From Callipepla californica brunnescens (lineage: Eukaryota > Chordata > Aves > Galliformes > Odontophoridae), in assembly GCA_023055505.1 (NCBI GenBank), contig JALIRH010000003.1:34846842-34910841 (forward strand): a stretch of DNA of 64,000 nucleotides, in the 5' to 3' direction. Shown piece by piece: positions 39,901-54,900 of the stretch (positions are counted from its first letter, which is position 1; each line of letters begins with the position of its first letter). Below the pieces are notes generated by a model. That model was not told the DNA's origin and searched no databases. It saw nothing but the letters and a program-made list of their open reading frames with translations. The translations under genes were made by a program, and so were the position numbers.

Positions 39901-42900
39901 AAGTTATGCTTTTTATTATATGTTTTGTCTATATAACCAAAGTTACTTTCAAGGAGAAAGTCCTGGAGAGTTTAGATCTGTAGTTGGCTGAATTTCATCA
40001 TTGCTGTGTTCTTGGGTTTTTTGCAGGTAACGGCCATGTCTGAGAATGTTGCCATGTTAGACGCTCAGGTAGAGAGAATTTCAAGGGAGAAGAATTCTCT
40101 GGTTAGCCAGTTAGAAGAATCACAACGTAAGCTTGCATCTTATGAAATGGAGATGAACAAGGTAGGCACATTGCTTTACCTCACTGTTGTGACCTGAAAG
40201 ATGATGATTTTTGTTTCTCGATTTTCCTCTGTGTTGGTGAAGTGCATATGATTAAAAATGTTAACTTTGACAATTCCAGAGAAATTGTGTAGAAAAGACC
40301 TTCTATGTCTGCCAAGTTACCTTGTGAGTCAAAAGTTGAGCTTTCTTTTTCAGACTATGCAGATTCATATTACAGTCTGTATTAGTTGTAAAGAAAACAC
40401 CATAGTATTCAACCCTGTCCTGTAATTACAGTATTTCAAGTACTTTCCTATAGAAATGCTGGGCAGTGTACTCCTTTATTAATTAATGCTGATAATAAGC
40501 ATTTTACAGAGAAATATTTCTTCCAGTTAAGAATTACAGTTTGAAATATATATTCTATTTTATATATGTACAATATAAGAAATGTACAGTATAAAAAGTG
40601 TACATTCAAATTAGTCTGTATCACTGTGGGGAGCTTTATTTTGCACATTTCTCAGTTTAGTTTTTAAAGAAATTGATTCATGAAGATGAAGTTGATAATT
40701 TTATGTGGAATAGACAATCTGCAGATGAAATCTGCTTAGTAATCCTGGAGCCAGTAGTTAATCATAATTCCCCAGTAGTTAATTGCAGGATACTGGGGAG
40801 CGATTTATTCTTCAGGCCTCCACTTCTGGAGGGGTTGTCAGCTGTTTGTCTTCCTCAGCTGCCCCTGCTGGTACAAATAGGTGAAAGTTATGCAGAAAAT
40901 TTACAGCAAAGAGCCAATTGAATGTATTAAAAAACTCAATTCACATTCAACTGAAAGAAATATGAATTTTACATTCTTATTTCAAGAATGTAAAAAATGA
41001 TATGCTTTCCTACTTCTGATACATGAAAGTTTTGGTTTTCTGAACCAGGTTTGTGAGTGGGCTGTAGCACTATCTTTGGGGGTGGGCTCGCAGGGGATGA
41101 AAGCAATATGGCCAAATATCCTCTGATTTCGGTAGTACCAATTTTATACCATACTGGTTTGATTCAGTCCCTTGGGAGAGGTAATTCCGTGATCCTAGAC
41201 TCTGCTTGAGTTAAAATTGATACAAAGCTGAATGGGTGACCCCTTTGCAATAGTCAGTGCTGCGTTTTCATTGCACTGTCATGAGAGACTGGTAAAGTGC
41301 ACTCATGTCCCTAAGCTCAACTAAAAATTCTGTAGGAAAGTCTTAATTGTGTGCTATTGGGACAGTGTACTTTGGTTTTGTTGGTTATATAATGTTTACA
41401 TTCCCTTGTGTATCTAACTAATTTCCAAACGTGGTTTGCCATTATTAAAAACACAAAATTTTTATTTCTCTGATTTTTTATTATTTTTTTTTTCTTTTCT
41501 TAACCTGTACTAGAACTCGGGGGAAAAAAAAGCATGGTGACAAGTTTTTTTAACCTTCAGTCTGAACTACTAGGTGGCTAGAAAATCAGTTATTAGGACA
41601 GCACCATCTGCTGATCCTTCTGTGTTATTCAATGTGTACTGTGCACAGGGAAGCCAAAGGCAGGGATGGCTGCATGTTTTTTTACTTTATTTGGAGGAAG
41701 GAACAGGTCACAGTTTGTTCATTCTTCAACTAAAGAAAGGAGGAACTAGACAGGATTGGCACTCCATGCAACTGCTTCTTAGGATTTTTGTGTGTCGCAT
41801 TTCAATTAAAAAAGTAAAAAATAAAAATTAAGACAAATAAAAACTATAATCATTGTTTATGTAGCATTTTCTACTTTCCATTATTTGCAGCAGGACTAAA
41901 TTAGCAAGTTATCCTCCAAGAATATGTTCACTTTTCCCTGTAATACTTCTAATTCATAAGTGACGCAGTGTCTTAAAGTTAGAATAGTTCTGTGGGGAAG
42001 GAAGTGTTGGTTTTGAATAAGATATTAGGACTCTAAAGAGATCCAGAGAAGTGCCATGGAGCTCTGATACAAGATAAATTCCTGCTCGCAGAATAGAAGA
42101 TCTGCATTTTTAAGTAACATCAGAAATGTACTGGTACAAACTGATTCTGTTCTTTAAATGATAACCAGAAAGGAAGGTGAACTATGAGAGGTTATCTCAA
42201 CATACCATAATAGGTAAAAACTAAACAAGAGTGGGAGGAGTATGGGGAGGGGTTAACTGAGCAGTGAACAGGAGTGGGACGACAGCTAATGGAATTAGTT
42301 GGATAAGCTGTAAACCCCTGGAGTACTCAACCAAAACAGGAGGAAATTCATGCCTGAAAGTAAGAAGTGTAAACTGTTGCATCTCCCTGCTCTGATGCAC
42401 CTCTCTACTCTGAAGTTTGCCCACTTCTGCAAAAATGTGAAGTAAACTGTGATTGATAGCTAATTCCACTTGAGCCTGGACTATTGGACACAAGCATTTC
42501 TCACATTTCTTTTTGTTGTTAAGGTGACCTCATGTCTGTATGTGTGTTTACTTTCCCTGTACCTTTTTTTAAGGACAGAAAAATATAGAAATGAGAAGAG
42601 AGATGAGACTGAACCGTAGAAATGAATTTCTATTGTAGAATGCGTGAGAAGAGGTTGATTGCTGAGAAGTGCAGGGATCCAGCAGCACATTAAAAATGTG
42701 CCTAATTAGGAGGCAAGTCTCGTAGAAGAGTATAAGCAGGACAGGTGTGAGCTGGAAAGAAAGTTCTGAGGCTAACTGTTCTCATTAGAGATTGTGAGGG
42801 ATAGTGATGATTGTGAGGGATAGTGATCTTACGTATATTTGTTTTGTTAATAATTAAGATAAAATAAATAGGTGCAAGTTGCAGGTAATTGGCCAGGAAA

Positions 42901-45900
42901 AGCAAAAAGGAGACGGCTTGTCTGCCACCTTCTCCATTCCCCAACAGATACATTTAAATAGAATCCATTAGAAGTTGGAAATGGGAGAGTAAAGTTGTCA
43001 GAGTAGTAATTAAAGTTAGATGGGAGGGATTGGGCTCCCTCAGACGTTCTGAAGTCAAGCTACTTTTCTGGTATAAAATAAATGAGGGAGTAGGTTAGTG
43101 AACATCCCAATAGAACAGACTACTTGTCGGTTTTGTGGAGGTGATCTTTTATTTTATTTTTTTAAATGTTGCTTTGGTCCCTTTCTTCTGGCCTATGCAT
43201 ATATGGTATTTTAAAATAACTTGTCTTTGACTTATAGCAAGCCTATAGTGCTCTGATCTAACTTTGAAGATTAATGTATTAACATCTAAATGTTTTCTTT
43301 CTTAACAGGAGAGAGTTGGTAAGACAAGAAGCAATGTCCTTATATAGGAATGTGATAGATTCTTTACTTCTAGGTTGTTGAAAGTATTCACGTAGTCCTT
43401 GAGATTATAAAGAGAATGGGAGTAGAATATGAAAGTGACAGTATTTTAACAGTATTTAGTGGCACGTATATTTATAACATAAATATTTATAGTTTGCAAA
43501 ATCTTGATCGAAATATAATTGAATGTAGAAGGCAGTGCGTATTTCAAAGTTAATCACTATATAGTGAATTCAGACCCACTTTTTATGTAAAAAAACATTT
43601 ATATCATGTGTAGTCTTTAAAATTTCTGTGAACTAAAATCTTGCGTTTAAACGACCTCTAGAGGGCACCAAAAGATCTTATTGCAAATCCTGGTTCTTCA
43701 AGCTACAGATCATGTTGTCTGTATAATCTAACAGGTGTGTGGAGAAATGCGCTATCAGTTGAATCAAACCAAAATGAAGAAGGATGAGGCAGAAAAGGAG
43801 CTCAGAGAGTACAGAACAAAAACTATAAGGCAGCTTGAAATTAAGGACCAGGTAAGAGATGATACTGCTATAACTTTGCAGTTATTGGAAGCCTAAATAG
43901 GGTTATTTCGGAAGTTGGAATGATTCATTTTTCTAATAGTGGTCATTTATTAATGTTAAATGGATTCTGAATTAATGGCAACAAGTCAGCTATTACTATT
44001 AAATAAATACCTCTTGGATAGCTTACTTTCGTTTGCAGCCCTTATATGTTCACTTTTATGTAGTACTCATCCCATGCTTTCATATAGAATTACTCTAGCT
44101 TATGAATTCATACAACGTACATTCATTATATATACTGTATACATGCGCTTATAAAGGTTTTTTTTCCTCACAATTAGATGACATGTAACTAGGGATACAT
44201 ATAGCTTGACAAAACACTATGAAGTCTTAAGTATGAACTAACTATACCAGGAAAAAAGGAAATCATTTATCTTCCAATTTCTTTAAAGATTCAAGTCTAA
44301 TGAACACTGGGCTTTATAGAAAAGTTAAAACAAACAAAAAAAAAAAAACAACAACAAAAAAAACAACAACAGCAAGCAGAAAAAAAAAAACTTTTAGAAA
44401 AAAATAACAGCATAAAAATTCCACTAGACATAAATTGTCAAATATGTAATATGTTTTATTCTATGTACAAAAACGACTATATGCTTTACAGGAGGTAGAC
44501 TGTGGAAAAACATCCACTGCAATAGGGAAGGTTATTAGGATAACATGTAGCATACATGGCAAACAGCTTAAACTGGTGTACTGTGTATCTTTTGAAGTGC
44601 CCTTCTTGTTGAGGTGCTGTCCATTTTCGTTAGGTATACGAGCTTCCAACTGTTCATGCAAAAGTTGTGACTTTTCATGAGAGTAGATGTCTTTCGTATA
44701 CACAGAGAAGTGCATAACACACACAAAGTATAATTTTTATATGGATTTTATACATAGAGCAGACTACCCAACAGGTTTTAAATCATTCCTTCGTTTGTAA
44801 ATAAATGTACAAATCAGTCCCCACGTAAGAACATATGTAGGGAAAATGCAGTATTTCTACAATTATATTTTATTTACCAGTTGCCTAAAATCTGCATGTA
44901 GATAATAAGCTTATTAACTTAATGAAGTACAAGCTTGGACTTTGAAACAATATTGATTCAGATTATAGTAAAAATATGCATAAAATAAAAAAAAGGATAA
45001 AATAACTCAATAAGTATTGAAAAATCATGTAGCCCAGAAAAGCAGGGGCCTTCCAAAGCCTTTTGTTTACAGGGTTGTTTTTTTTTTTTTTTTTTTTTTT
45101 TTTTGTCGTTGTTGTAGTGGTTTTTTTCTTTTCCTCCTGCATCCCTTAGGCCTAAGGACACTTTGGAAAAACAAAAAGCCGGCTTGTCATCTGTGTCTTG
45201 ACAGATATCACAGATAAGAGAGTTGGCATAATCTTGGCATACAAATAAAACAGGATGTGTTTAATAAGATATCCGAAGAAGTAACTTGGATTTTAAATCC
45301 TGTTCTTCGGCGTGCTTCAGGATTGCCTTCCGCACAAATTGTAAAATGTAACAAAATATTTTTCACCTCATGTATCGGCATACTGGTATTTTATTCCTTG
45401 CAAGAATGAATATACCAAAATGTGGTTATTCAATATAATTAAATTAAAGTGATGGGTGGGGGAATCCCTACCTGTAGAGATTAGAGTAATTCAGTAATTA
45501 TCTGAAGTAACTATATTTTTCAAAAATGATTGTTGATTCCTTTGTAAAAGAAAAGTGAAGGGGGGAAAAAAAAAAAGGAAAACTTATTTCTTTTAATACT
45601 AAGGCTCAGTGTCTATCTTAACAGCTGTTTCATTTCTAAGGCTCTAGTAATCAAGAAAGTTTTGCATAGGTCCTAATATTATTTAATATGTTAAAATGTG
45701 TTCCTTTATTTTCTTGTTTTAAAGCACGACTTTACAAATGCTATAATTGCAAATTGTTTCATATAAATATAATGAAAACATTTTAATCACATGTAGTGTT
45801 TTTAAAGAAGAACCTAAGATGTTTTATCGTGTGGTGCTGAATTGCAAACAGTAATTGTTCTTTGGTCTCTCAGCCATGACCTGACCTTCTGGCTAAGACA

Positions 45901-48900
45901 GAGTTGATACCTTTCTTGGCCACCATCTGTTCGTAATAATAAATACATATTTATATTTTAAAAGTAGAGAGATAATAGTGTGCAAACAGTGCTGCTATGC
46001 ATTTTTCTGTTTTAAAAGCAAATAATCTTATTTCAGATTCACTTCTGATATATTGAGAATGAGTTTCCTTACTTTTTGAGATACTACTGTGTTTTTCATT
46101 ATGTGGATAAATTCTAGTTTTGGAGATGTATTTGAGTTTACCTACAATGACTTTATAAAAATGATTAATGTTATCCAGGTGTGTCATAAGTCTCATAAAA
46201 TCCTATGTGTGCAATTTGAGATGATCAGATATGTTTTTTGTAAAAGCTGGTATTTATAAAACTTTTTGATAATGAATTTGTATCCTTTAGGAACATTTTT
46301 TACAAATTTATATATATATCATCTTTTCCTCCTTTTTCTATCATCTCTTTTCCTGCAGTTATTACTCAATAGGGACTAATTTGGAATATCGGTACTTTTG
46401 TAGGATTACCTGTTATTGATGTTGGCCACGAATATATCTTAAAATAAAAATAAAGAAGCAAAGAGCAATACTGCCTTTAAAACTGGATAACTATTTTGTA
46501 ATGTCATCCATCATGATGCAACAAACCTTAGGATTGAGGGTGCAAGGGGCAAGGAGGATACGTACTGCACAGTTTTTCGACACAAGAACTACATCTGCTC
46601 ATCTGAGACAGTATATTATAAAGTAGCATAACCTACTGCCCTCTCTTTTTCTGTCTCAGCTCTCCCATTGTGGTTGTGACTGTGCTGAAATAAAGAACGT
46701 AATGCTTTACCTTTTTAGGAACAAGTTTTAAAGAAAGTGCCGTGCCTTTGTGGTAGTAAACAGTGTCCACACTAGGGGTTGTACTAGCACAACTATATCA
46801 GAGAAGAGTCACGCCCTAACCTAAATAGCTGTTTTCAGAAGAAAAAACTGTGGCATGTTTGACACTATAAGACTTTACTTTTACAATACTTTTTTTTGTG
46901 AATTTAGAAGCACTGCATGGAATGATTTGTGCATTTCTGGTAGAAATCTTTTCTGTGAAAATATGAAGTTATTGTTTTCTCAGATTAATATCACTTACTG
47001 TTTTCTGCTCTTTAATTATTTCCTTCCTGTCTCTTTGTAAATCATTTTTATTTTGGTTTAGAAAATCTTGTAAGCCTCAGAAAGCAGTTTATAATATTGG
47101 CTTATGCAGTCCCAGCCAATTCGGGCATCTTAAGACTTCTGGAGTGTTTCACAAACTGGTTGTCTTATAATAAAGGACTGGCTTGCATGTGTTAAATGCA
47201 ACTACAGAAAATCAGTCCTGTAAATTTTTTTTTTTGCCATGAAAAATCTGAAATACATTTTATGTGGAAATAAATCTAAGCCTTAATCTTAACCTGTGAA
47301 AACAACAGCAAAACAACCTTTCACTAATGTCTTTAAAATTATTCAAATATAATTTGAAGCTTGTGTACCTTGTAGGTGACAGAAGGAAAATCTCCAGAAA
47401 TATTATACCAGAAAAACACAAGATTTTTTTTAGGAGTTGCCGGTATGTATTTCTAAGCCCAAATAAAAGATGATGGAGTCGCTAATATGTACAAACTATA
47501 CACACGTAGAAAGAGTTATACATAAGAGCATTTTTCTGTTGTATGACAGAACCTAAATGATGTCTCCATACACTATAGACTGAATGACAATTTTGCAGAC
47601 AAATAAAAATCTGGCAAAATTGCAGTCCAAAAGCATTTTGCCAAAAGGTATTTTGGGAATGTTTATCTCATTTGTCATAAATCCATGATTTATAGTAACC
47701 TAATTTAGGCATTATAAATGAAGAGATTACTGACTGTCTTCATCAAAAATAAAACAGGCCAAGAATTTGGGTATATATTCTGGAAATGCTTTAAGTGTGT
47801 CCAGTACAAGACAAAATACAACCTCTTGAAGACACTGATTCCTTGAGATGTTGTCTTGTGAATAGATACGCAGCTTCTCTGAGACATGCTTTAAAAGATG
47901 GCTTTCACTGGCTGGGACATTCACAGTATCACCAGATGTTTAGAAACTCAATAGAAGTACAGTGCTTGGTACTCTGGTGAGGATGGGTTAGGCTTGTATG
48001 TCAGTATTTAGACATGTTAGAAGAACAATCATTTTTATACTTAATATTTTGTGACTCTGTCAGTTAAAAAGATCCTCTGAAAGTTCTGTTTTTAAAAGAA
48101 ATTGTTAAATTAATAAGCATATTTAAGCACTGTTTGGCAGGAAAGAATAACTGAAAATACTCCAGACAGCTTGAAATTTTTTACGATCAGATTTTCTTTT
48201 CTCGTCTGACCTTGATAATAATGTCCTTTAGAGTATGAAAAAGCCACAAAATTACTATTGGATAAGAAAGCCTTAAGGAAGAATATGTGATAACCTTCTA
48301 CTGTAACTAAATGTTTTCTAGTAAATTTTTTGGATATATATTCCAAGTCCTAATCTCAAAATAGGTAAAGGAGATAGGAGTAAGGTGTTACTATTTTATG
48401 ATTTCCTTTGTTACAAATTTTCTGACCTATTCAGGAGGAAAATATTTTAATAATTGGGCTTAGTAGCTCAACTCAAGATTTTTGAGAAAAAAACATCAAT
48501 CTGAAACTGGTCCATATTTTACAAAAGAAGTGCTTAATTACAGTTACGAAATATTTGCTGTCCCTGCTGTGCTCTTGCATTGCTTTCCTATGTCAACCAT
48601 CTATTCTCAAGAATCACTGGAGGTCACCCTTCTGTATACACTCTTTATCCTGTTTTCATGAGAAAGATATCTGATGCTAATAATAGAAAGACATCTGATC
48701 CAATAATAGATTTTTTTTATTATTTCTTTATGGTTTTTGTACTCGTCTGCTTCTGTAAAGCAGCTGGCCTGCTGAAAAATGGTGAGATGAGCCTTTTCAG
48801 CCCATGTTATTTACCAGAATTTTATTTCTCATAACTGCTAATGGCCCAAGTAATCTTGATCCATGCTCTACAACCCAGAGTGGTGTTACTTTGTTAACAC

Positions 48901-51900
48901 ACAAAATTATTTACGTTAAACATTATTTGAACTAGAAAAAGAATTGCGCAGCTTTTGGTATGGTACTTAATGCCTACAGAAAAGCCCATTTCCCAATTAT
49001 TTTTCTTCTTATACTAGAATAAGGGTGACTTTATCAATAGCCAGTGTGCTAACAACTACTCAGAAGGAAAATAATGTAAAAGTCCCTGACTATCACTTCT
49101 CTATTGTCACTGTGCAGCTTTTCTTAATGCTTTCTAGGAAGAGATAATCCCACATCAGTCGTGCAAAGGATGTGTTTTAAAGGATAAATGTAGTAAACTT
49201 AGTTCATTCTCTCTTGTTTCTCAGCAGAGGAGGAGTTATCTTTCCATTTGTGTTTCTTATATGTATTACTCCTTTTCTGATTACTTATTTTTAAATCAGT
49301 AAGCAAACCATCTACTCTCCACTAACCCTCACCCTCAGCTGCAGTCTATTTAAAAAGAAACAAAAATCTTGTTCCACTGTAGTACAAAATCATTTTCTTA
49401 TCTCTGCTGGTGGCTACTGAGCTAATCTCTAGTACAGCAGTGTCATCTCTTAAAATGTTACAGTAGTAATCTCCATGGGTTTGAAAGTTTTATTCACAAA
49501 ATAACATTGTGGTTCAACTATTTTCAAGAAAATAATGAGGTAAAATCCTGTATATGCATTTTTGTCTTTTTCTCAAGATATTTATCGACAATATCCAGGG
49601 GCCATATTGCTCTTTGAGAGTTTGCACAAGGACAGCCATGTTAAAGTATTGCTTAATTTAAAAATTGTGTGCATATTCATAAATATATACTTAGCAACAC
49701 AGATCTTGTCTTTCAATTTTTCTTGCCCCAGCTGCACTTGACTAACAGTTACAGATAGAAAGATTGCTCTGATTAGATTTAAAAATGTGTTTCAGATCAT
49801 CCCACCTCCATGCTATTCCCCGTTCGTTCTCTACCTCTCTTCTAGCGGTCTAATTCCCCTCATCTTTGTTAATAATCATTTTGGAAGCAGGTTTGTTGCT
49901 CATGACTTTTGCATAGGTGATGGCTCTGGTCTTGAAGTTTTGCCCTTTATTATTGTGAAGGTGTGCCACATTTCTGCCAGATGCTATTGTGTTTCTTCGC
50001 AGTTTAAGTGGTAATGTGGTCACAAAACTTCATGCACTGCAAGACTCCCACTAGATAAGGCTAGAATAATTATCTGTCTAACAAATTGCAGCCTCTACTA
50101 TTCATCTACATCCTTGTTTTTCTCTCTGATATCTGGAGATCCATAGATTTGTGAACTGTTGGTGGGGAAAAGGAATTTAGTGCTTAATTGGAGATGCTTC
50201 CATACGTCTGCTCACAGTTATCTTCCAGTATCAGTACATGAATGGGTTCTCAAATTCATCCCTAATTTTAGGTTTGTGTTTTAGGCTTAATGATTTGTAG
50301 AACTTTGGGTTGTTCTATGCTTTTAGATAATTGATTCTAGTTTAAGGAGGTAATCTTTGTGGACTTGCTCATATTGTATTTCTTGTGACATATTTGTACG
50401 TTCTCATAGCTTTTTAATCTTAAATATTTTTTCAGAAAGGAATTTTCTCCTTTAAAGCCAGCTGAGGTCAAAACTATCTTGTATTCCAACCAGATTTAAA
50501 TAGGAAACGGAAGTAATTCACATAGAATTCAAAAGGGAGAAAAACATTTTTGGGACCTAACTGAGGTTAACCTTGTGATAGCCCTAACTCACTTTACAAA
50601 GTTGGATAGCTCTTCAGGTGCAATATGCTATGTCAGATGGCCGTGCCTGGGAGGTCTGAGGTTTAGAGACTGATCAGAACTTAGTGTTGCTTGATTGATA
50701 TCAAGATTAGGATGGAAATGACTGCAAGTGACCCCTGCTGAATGTAGGCTGCTAGTTTTCTGTCTTCAAAGTAAAATACCTTAGATCATTGCAAAAAAAA
50801 AAAAAATTGCTCTTTCTTCTAATTTAAAAAATAAGAAACGGAGAGTGATAATTCTGTCTTTGATGAATTAGTACGTAAATAAGTAAAGAAAGCAACATCG
50901 GTTGAAATCAGTTTTAAACAAAGCAAACATTCCCTGTTGCTGTTACATATCGTGATTAAGTGCACTCAAATGGCAGTACTGATGGTACTTCTTAAAAGGA
51001 GCTTTATTTTGGCCTCACTCCTGTGCACTACCACTAATTTTGTTGCTTTGAAGTGCTGTTAGAGTAAGTGAAACCAAACATGGGAGCTTCAGGGCCTGTA
51101 AAATTTTACTATCTGTTAATTTGAAGTGTATCTGATTTTATAGTTGTTGATTGCCTTTTGGTGCAAACACCAACAATCATAGCATTTATGTTTCACTTTC
51201 TGTTTGTCTTTATTCTTCTTTTTCTCGATTTTATGTCCTTTTAATTTTTTAAAATGAAGGGAATGAAGTAGGAAAGAAAGAAAAGAAAGTACTGTAAATT
51301 CATGGAGATATCTTTCCTTCCAAAGTTATAGTACTGCAGAATTTGTGCAATGATATAGTTAGTGCAGAATTTATTTTTAGGTTATACCATGTATTTTCAT
51401 ACCTGATATGTAAGAATGCTGGTGTAATAGTGAACGTCATAAATCAATTACTAGCTCATTTGGTTTTATTTGTTAAAAGTCTTATCTCCACTTAATCATT
51501 CTCATTTCTTTAATATAAAAAAATAGCATTTGTCTTTTCTGTCAGCATTGCTGCTATTTGAAATTCTGTGAAAAACATCTGCTAGTTTAGAATTTAAAGT
51601 TCCATTTTTCCACATACAATAGAATTAGCATCAGTATGAAAAGAATTAAGCAATTATTTTAATCTTTAATTTGGTTTGTTTTGAATCAAATTATTCCGTT
51701 ATTTAATTTTATCAGATTTTGAGGAGTTAGAGATGTCTAGTTAATTAAAAAACACACTTTTACAAATACGTGAGTATTGATAGGTGAAGATAATTTCAGA
51801 TAATTAATGAAGAGGATATAAGAAGGTTCATTCAGTGTTTGAGAAATGTTTTTTAGTCAGATGCATTAATTTCACTGAAAGAGCATCTCCAGTGCTATCC

Positions 51901-54900
51901 TGGAAATGCATCATGAAAGTCAAAAGACTGTAAATTCCTCATGAACTAATGAATGACAAGAGAAATGCTTAGAATTCCAACTGTTTGAAGAAACTATAGA
52001 AAGTACTAAATGCTGTGAACATAAAATAAATACTGAAAAGATAGATATATGTATGCATATGCATATAAAGTAAGTTTTTACTGTGGTGTTATTTCAACAA
52101 TGTGTTAATTGTTGTTTGGTAATGCTTCCTTCTTTCAACTGAACTGCATAGGAATGCTGAGCGGTGTTAATATGCTTCATCTTAGTAATACTGATGCTTC
52201 CCTTGCTGAGGTTCAGGCTGCCATCTTTCACTGGCAAAGTGCCTGTCATACTCCTAGGAGTTTAGGCAGTGCAAGACGGATCAAATAATACTTTTAAAAA
52301 TTATGTGCAGAAGTAATAAGAATATTAAAGTTTGGGAGTTAGGCACCAGAAGTTTCCTGTTCCAACGTTCCAACCTTAATGTAGTCTTGTTGTACGTATA
52401 CATTATGATAATTCTGTTCCTTGTTATACTGAAAATCTGTTTCAGATTTTCTTAAACTCAAGATTGTCATCTGTCTTTTTTCAGTTCTGTGCTCCATCTC
52501 TTGTCTCTCACATACATTGAAAAGTTAAGTATCTTGAAGAAATATTATCTGATCATGTAAAAAGCTGCATCGCAAGTGATAGGCTCTGAGGGATCAAATT
52601 AACGCTGCATGAGAAGTGGAGTTGTTGTCAAAATACTTTAGTTGGTGGTTTGTTTCTGATTCTCCCCGTGGTTATGCTAAGGCCCAGATAGCAGCTATGG
52701 AACTGCTTGCAGCTTCTCAGTAGAAGAAATGTTTACTAAAAGTAACACAAAAACAAGCCTGCATATGAGTAGTTTTGGAAAGATGCTATTTGATAAGGTT
52801 CCTTGGAGAAACAGTGAAGAAAACTCATTGATAATGGAATTTTTCTGTATTTTGAATTCTGGTTACGTTGTGATGAGCTTGATTTGTGATGTTTCTGGAC
52901 AGCCTATGCATTTGTGAGTCTGACATTACTTTGCAGGAGAGGGATGTTTGAACAGATCACAGGTTCAGAGGCTTTGTGTGTTTCAAACCATTGTCTGAGT
53001 TACTAAACTGAGGGAGCATCTAACATTTGGCTGTGAATTTCCCACATAATAATGCTTGGCTTCTACTGAATTGTTTTTAATAACTGTTTCTGTGTCTAAG
53101 AAAGAATAGTTTAGTTGCTGCCTTTAAATGGTGCCTGGATCAGACACCTCTGATTTCTAACTTACTCGTTAGTATGCCCTCTTGCGTGATCGTAAGTTTC
53201 CTCTCATCCTTTTCTTTTGAGGTTGTTTGCTAGTTCTGTTATGGCCAGTGCCAAGTTAGAATTTCTATTCTTCTCATCACTCGCATTGTGATGACATCTA
53301 AATACTGGTATTTAAGATATATTTGTGTATACATATGCACAAACATGCGTATATGTCCATGTATGTGTGTGGTAAGAAGCATCTGGTTCCGAATGCTGTG
53401 GTTACTGATAAAAATAGCAGAAGTAAAATTGGTCTTGAAAACCTACATTTGCATCCTTGTTATTTTTTATGTAAGTTGTAAGACCCCTATGAGTTTGTAA
53501 AGATCCTGTTATGGAGTTATTGATTGAGAATTCATTTATTTTGCCCCGCATACCCATGACAGGCTGAAATCTGTGGATGTGTTTTAGTGTTGAAACCTGG
53601 AGGTTCAGCATCTGGCTGATAGAATATTCTCACCAGAGATTCTTCTATTTTGAATTTGCTTCCTTCTGTATGTCTCTGTCAGAATCTGACTGAACTCGTT
53701 TAACTTGAGGGAATGGTGTAAAACCCTTCTGTTCACTGAGGCTTTTCCCTGAAGGAGCAGTGGTGAAATGTATTTATCTTCACAGCTGTGAACATAAATA
53801 TGCTTTTTCAATTACTTAGTTGGTTCTTTTCAACTTTTTTTTTTTTTTTGAAAGATATTTTTAAAGCAAGTCTTAAAGAATTTTGCAGGACTTCTCTGTT
53901 TTTAGCTTGTAAAAGTGAGAAAAAAAATCACGTCCTAGTTTAAAATAAATGGGGAAATAATATTGTCAAACTACTGCTGTTGAGAAGACTAGAGTGCAGA
54001 TAACTTGCTGAGACTTCTGTTCTACTTAAAGTATGCAGAATTCTCTGGAAGAAAGTGAAAAGACCAAGTATGTGTTGCTTGGTTTGAAAATATTCTGATG
54101 GTGTAATGGGTTGTTACAGTCTTCAAAGGGGAGGAGCACTAATGATCTTGCAAATACTTTCATAACTTTGTATTCAAAATTGAAATTAGCAATTTAATTT
54201 GTGAAGTATTCTGTGTCATAAAGTAAGATGACATTCAAATTCTAATCAAAACATTCAGCACAAACCTCTATTAAATGGTCTTAGGGGAAAAAATAAGTGT
54301 GCAGTAATTACTAATATCTAAAATCAGCAAGGAAAAATAAAAGAACATCCAGAAACCTTTTTCTGGATAGAGAAACTGTGTTTATCTGCAACATCATACC
54401 GTACTGGAAGAGATTTGATTTAACATTTTCATGAGAGGAACAGGGACAACATTTTTACAAAGATGCTTCAAGTGCAAATATTGGCACTGAATTACATTCA
54501 TTTGTTCTTGTAGGTTATTTGAATGAATAATTTAATTAACTGATGAGGATATTAAGGCTTGTCTACATGAGGAAGCTATCTCACGTTGAGATATGATATG
54601 AATTCGAAGTATAAAAGCTATTCAGCGTGGATTCTTTATGAACAATTTTATTATGTAATTTAAATGTCCTTTCACAGTTTAGATGACTTAAAAACATGCA
54701 AGTTCTCTCTAGCTCCAACTATTAATATTTATGTAGGGAGTTTGAGTAAGATAGTAACTATGTTAAAATATATTTTGTTAGCTTACTCTGAGCTCCAGTG
54801 GCCTCCGTAGAGCATCTTTAGGACCAAGTATACTATTAGGTTTCAAACGTATTCCTACCGGTACTTGTATGTTATACATGGACTCTATTTCTTCTGAGAA

